Shown here in pieces: positions 48,436 through 50,781 of a stretch of DNA of 50,781 nt. Within the stretch, counting starts at the first letter, position 1; each line of letters starts with the position of its first letter. The position numbers and the translations under genes were made by a program. The stretch is from Lentilactobacillus parakefiri. GTDB taxonomy: Bacteria > Bacillota > Bacilli > Lactobacillales > Lactobacillaceae. The DNA lies in the NCBI RefSeq assembly GCF_002157585.1, contig NZ_BDGB01000022.1, forward strand, positions 1 to 50,781. The letters are read 5' to 3'. A model generated the notes under the pieces. It saw nothing but the letters and a program-made list of their open reading frames with translations. It was not told the origin of the DNA and did not search any database.

Positions 48436-48476
48436 GGTGCTGTCAGTAAACCAAAAGTTTACGACAGCGCCTTTTT
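48436..48476 (+). terminator. Terminator of cdaA-cdaR-glmM
   Basis: A long stem from GGTGCTGTC...GTAAAC to GTTTAC...GACAGCGCC (one bulge), followed by five T bases. Confidence 0.92.
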
Positions 48477-48499
48477 GTTTTGACTTCTGTTAAGCCGTC

Positions 48500-48536
48500 A
48501 AAGTTGATATATCAACTTTTAAGATTTGGTATACCA
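48500..48536 (+). promoter_or_regulatory. Two palindromes upstream of the glmS promoter (candidate operators)
   Basis: AAAGTTGATATATCAACTTT (48500-48519) is a perfect 20-base palindrome, and TGGTATACCA (48527-48536) a perfect 10-base one. The second lies 14 bases before the glmS -35. A half-site TATACCA recurs in the leader at 48618-48624. They could bind a repressor or activator; TGGT...ACCA recalls GntR-type amino-sugar regulators, but the spacing differs from their consensus. Confidence 0.5.
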
Positions 48537-48550
48537 TTTGATATCTTTTG

Positions 48551-48579
48551 TTGACTTTTAGCTTGAAGTTAGGTAGATT
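48551..48579 (+). promoter_or_regulatory. glmS promoter
   Basis: TTGACT (48551-48556), 17 bp, TAGATT (48574-48579). Predicted leader about 67 bases; it contains no recognisable glmS ribozyme. Confidence 0.8.
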
Positions 48580-48652
48580 ATACGTGTTATATAAATATAT
48601 AGTGTTAATATTCTGTATATACCAATTTACGGAAATTGAGGAGAATACTAAA

Positions 48653-50470
48653 ATGTGTGGAATAGTTGGAGTAACTGGAAATGATAATGCTGTTTCAATT
48701 TTATTGGAAGGGCTTGAAAAACTTGAATATCGCGGCTATGATTCCGCTGGCATTTACGTCAACGATCTAAATGGTAATGACTACCTTGTTAAGCGTAAGG
48801 GCCGGATTTCCGAACTTGAAGCCGCCGTCGGACCAGAAGTTCACGGTTCCGTTGGAATTGGCCACACCCGCTGGGCTACCCATGGGGTTGTCAGCGTTGA
48901 TAATGCGCATCCACAATATTCTGAGGATTATCGTTTTTACCTGGTTCACAATGGTGTGATCGAAAACTACAAGGAACTTAAAGCTAAGTATCTGAGTAAC
49001 ACGACTTTTACCAGTCAAACTGATACCGAAGTGGTTGTCCAATTGGTTGATCGATTTGTTCAAGAAGAAGGAATGACCACCAAGGAAGCCTTTCTAAAGA
49101 CTTTGAGTTTGCTTGAGGGTTCTTCATATGCTTTCTTATTAATTGATAGTACCGATCCTGAAACCCTCTACGTTGCTAAGAACAAGAGTCCGCTCTTGAT
49201 CGGGGTTGGCGATGGCTGCAACGTTGTTTGTTCTGACGCCCTTGCGATGCTGAACGTCACGCATGATTTCCTTGAATTACATGACGGCGAAGTGGTCACC
49301 ATCAAGCCTAATTCCGTCGATATTGAAGACCGCGAAGGACACAAAGTTGAGCGGGACACCTTCCACGTTGATATGGATGCCCAAGAAACTGATAAGGGAC
49401 CCTATCCTTACTACATGCTAAAGGAAATTGACGAGCAGCCAAACGTGATGCGTAAACTGGCCTCGCTTTACACTGAAGAATCTGGTAAGCCAAACGTCGA
49501 TTCAGAATTGATCAACGCCATGAAAGCGGCTGATCGTTTGTATATTGTGGGTGCCGGAACCAGTTATCACGCCGGGCTGGTTGGGAAGAAATTATTTGAA
49601 AAACTCGCTCACGTGCCAACTGAAGTCCATATTGCCTCTGAATTTGCATATGACAATCCACTTTTGTCCAAGAAGCCATTCTTTATTTTCCTGTCACAAA
49701 GTGGTGAAACAGCAGATAGTCGTGAAGTTTTGGTCAATGTGAATGCCAACAACTACGAGAGTTTAACCATCACCAACGTCGAAAATTCCACTCTTTTCAG
49801 GGAAGCCACTTACACGATGTTACTGCATGCTGGTCCTGAAATTTCGGTGGCGTCAACCAAGGCTTACACCGCTCAAATTGGGGTTGAGGCAATTTTGGCA
49901 AAGGCGTTAGGTGAAGCTAAGGAACAAACCATTGCCGAAGAATTTGATATCCGTCAGCAATTGGGATTGGTCGCAACCGGCATGCAAGCGATTATTGATG
50001 AAAAGGACGTCATCGATGACCTTGCCAAAAAGTACTTTGTTCCCGCTAATCGGGCCTTCTACATTGGCCGTGGGATTGATCAGACCGTTTCATTGGAGTC
50101 TGCTTTGAAGCTAAAAGAAATTTCCTATGTTCAAGCAGAAGGATTTGCATCCGGTGAACTTAAGCATGGGACAATCGCGTTGATTGAGGAGGGAACCCCC
50201 GTCGTTGGGATCATTACTCAAAAGCGGACGGCAAACTTAACCCGCAGCAATTTGCAGGAAACTGAATCACGTGGTGCGGCAACGTTTACCATTGTCCGTA
50301 AGGGATTAGCTGAGGAAGATGATACTTTGATCATTCCAGACGTTAATGAATTAATTACGCCATTGCTAAGTGTGGTTCCAGCACAATTAATTGCTTACTT
50401 CACTAGTTTAAACAAGGGATTGGATGTTGATCGTCCAAGGAACTTGGCAAAGAGTGTCACAGTTGAGTAA
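48653..50470 (+). CDS. glmS: Glutamine-fructose-6-phosphate aminotransferase (isomerizing)
   Basis: GlmS commits fructose 6-phosphate to amino-sugar synthesis. It has 605 residues from ATG 48653, behind GAGGAG (48638-48643). The mature Cys1 follows the initiator Met (MCGIVGV). Next come YRGYDSAG, the glutaminase blocks HTRWATHG and HNGVIENY, then two SIS domains (GAGTSYHAGLVGKKLFE; SQSGETADSREVL) and a C-terminus ending DRPRNLAKSVTVE, the usual tail. The in-frame extension to 48548 is leader, not protein. It lies directly after glmM, so the two consecutive enzymes of UDP-GlcNAc synthesis are adjacent but separately transcribed. Confidence 0.98.
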   Translation: MCGIVGVTGNDNAVSILLEGLEKLEYRGYDSAGIYVNDLNGNDYLVKRKGRISELEAAVGPEVHGSVGIGHTRWATHGVVSVDNAHPQYSEDYRFYLVHNGVIENYKELKAKYLSNTTFTSQTDTEVVVQLVDRFVQEEGMTTKEAFLKTLSLLEGSSYAFLLIDSTDPETLYVAKNKSPLLIGVGDGCNVVCSDALAMLNVTHDFLELHDGEVVTIKPNSVDIEDREGHKVERDTFHVDMDAQETDKGPYPYYMLKEIDEQPNVMRKLASLYTEESGKPNVDSELINAMKAADRLYIVGAGTSYHAGLVGKKLFEKLAHVPTEVHIASEFAYDNPLLSKKPFFIFLSQSGETADSREVLVNVNANNYESLTITNVENSTLFREATYTMLLHAGPEISVASTKAYTAQIGVEAILAKALGEAKEQTIAEEFDIRQQLGLVATGMQAIIDEKDVIDDLAKKYFVPANRAFYIGRGIDQTVSLESALKLKEISYVQAEGFASGELKHGTIALIEEGTPVVGIITQKRTANLTRSNLQETESRGAATFTIVRKGLAEEDDTLIIPDVNELITPLLSVVPAQLIAYFTSLNKGLDVDRPRNLAKSVTVE

Positions 50471-50497
50471 ACCAATTTTGAATAGATTTTGAATGAG

Positions 50498-50527
50498 GGG
50501 CAGGCAGAAAGTGCTTGTCCTTTTTTT
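50498..50527 (+). terminator. Terminator of glmS, abutting an insertion sequence
   Basis: GGGCAGGCA (50498-50506) pairs with TGCTTGTCC (50512-50520) using wobble pairs, followed by seven T bases. The ISL3-type end starts at 50528, immediately after the T run. Confidence 0.85.
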
Positions 50528-50781
50528 GGTTCTTCGTCAACTGTTGTTGGTGAACAAAATATTGGAGTTCTAATCACTTGGTGATTAGAGCTCTTTTTGT
50601 ATGAACTCGAAAAGCAAACAGTACTCTGAACCGGAATCTGAAGAAGTTTCGGTAACCAAATCCAGTTCGTTTAATGACTTTAATCTTATTATTGGAACCC
50701 TCTAAAGGCCCGTTGGTGTAGTGGTGAGTAAAAGTGTTGCCAATTTCATCACGATGAACTGCCAAGGTTTGGAGGACTGCC
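50528..50781 (-). mobile_element. ISL3-family insertion sequence, one end (partial)
   Basis: It begins with GGTTCTTCGTCAACTGTTG, which has the GGTTCTT start of ISL3-family terminal repeats. The transposase 3' end follows on the minus strand at 50574. The other end and any target duplication are beyond the window. Confidence 0.82.
50574..50781 (-). CDS. ISL3-family transposase, C-terminal part (partial, runs off the window)
   Basis: About 69 C-terminal residues on the minus strand. THHYTNGPLEGSNNKIKVIK and RTGFGYRNFFRFRFRVL are the conserved end of ISL3 DDE transposases, including the glutamate that completes the catalytic triad (in GPLEGSNN). No frameshift in the visible part. Whether the element is complete cannot be told. 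Confidence 0.92.
   Translation of the reverse strand, partial: AVLQTLAVHRDEIGNTFTHHYTNGPLEGSNNKIKVIKRTGFGYRNFFRFRFRVLFAFRVHTKRALITK

Noticed and set aside
48480-48652. glmS ribozyme in the glmS leader
   Set aside because: The predicted leader is about 67 bases, too short, and none of the characteristic core stems or cleavage-site context is visible.

Overview
The window is a stretch of chromosome from a low-to-mid GC Gram-positive bacterium of the Lactobacillaceae. The obligately heterofermentative groups (for example Lentilactobacillus) are my best guess, but I did not confirm the species. The basis is the gene content and order (hprK-lgt-gpsA-galU-trxB, uvrBA-rapZ-yvcK-whiA-clpP, gap-pgk-tpi-eno, secG-est-rnr-smpB, cdaA-cdaR-glmM-glmS), frequent TTG/GTG starts behind strong AGGAGG-type sites, and CcpA, CtsR, LexA and PhoP-type operators. 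Most of it is core housekeeping DNA. It is cut at both ends by insertion sequences: the 5' tip of an IS30-family transposase at the left and the 3' part of an ISL3-family transposase at the right.

Layout. 1-110: IS30 end. 150-4700: phosphate-uptake (pst) operon behind a PHO-box-like promoter. It carries two independent lesions: an in-frame TAA in pstS, and a deletion that joins the middle of the second pstB to the middle of phoU. 4780-9350: PspC-like and YvlD-like membrane proteins, then hprK, lgt, gpsA and galU. 9430-11120: trxB and an HD-domain hydrolase. 11120-16190: SOS-type promoter and uvrB-uvrA. 16260-19180: rapZ-yvcK-whiA. 19220-21380: intergenic repeat copy A, a zinc alcohol dehydrogenase and CtsR-controlled clpP, both genes on the minus strand. 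21470-23390: VOC protein, acetyltransferase and a lone tRNA-Arg(CCG). 23440-28320: gap, pgk, tpiA and eno, with a consensus cre site and two promoters before gap and no cggR. 28380-31950: an LPXTG wall protein and a ClC transporter. 32040-35930: secG-esterase-rnr-smpB. 35985-39580: LOR protein (minus), ung, pta, repeat copy B, tsaE and an acetyltransferase. 39600-44090: exonuclease (minus), murB, Na+/H+ antiporter and tyrosine phosphatase. 44250-50470: repeat copy C, a DUF1361 membrane protein (minus), cdaA-cdaR-glmM and glmS.

How the genes work together: nutrient and stress control (HprK and CcpA targets, CtsR-ClpP, LexA-UvrBA, c-di-AMP synthesis), envelope precursor supply (galU, glmM, glmS, murB, lgt), lower glycolysis, and RNA surveillance (RNase R with SmpB).

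The most interesting non-gene signal is a family of three roughly 110-nt imperfect hairpins at 19290-19400, 38388-38497 and 44251-44362. Each lies in the same orientation just after a stop codon. The arms are conserved, the inner stem is replaced while staying complementary, and several base pairs change on both sides together. The wobble pairs are explained only if the gene-sense RNA is the folded molecule. I could not find a name for this element from memory. The second notable story is the decay of the pst operon, with a visible 14-bp deletion junction.
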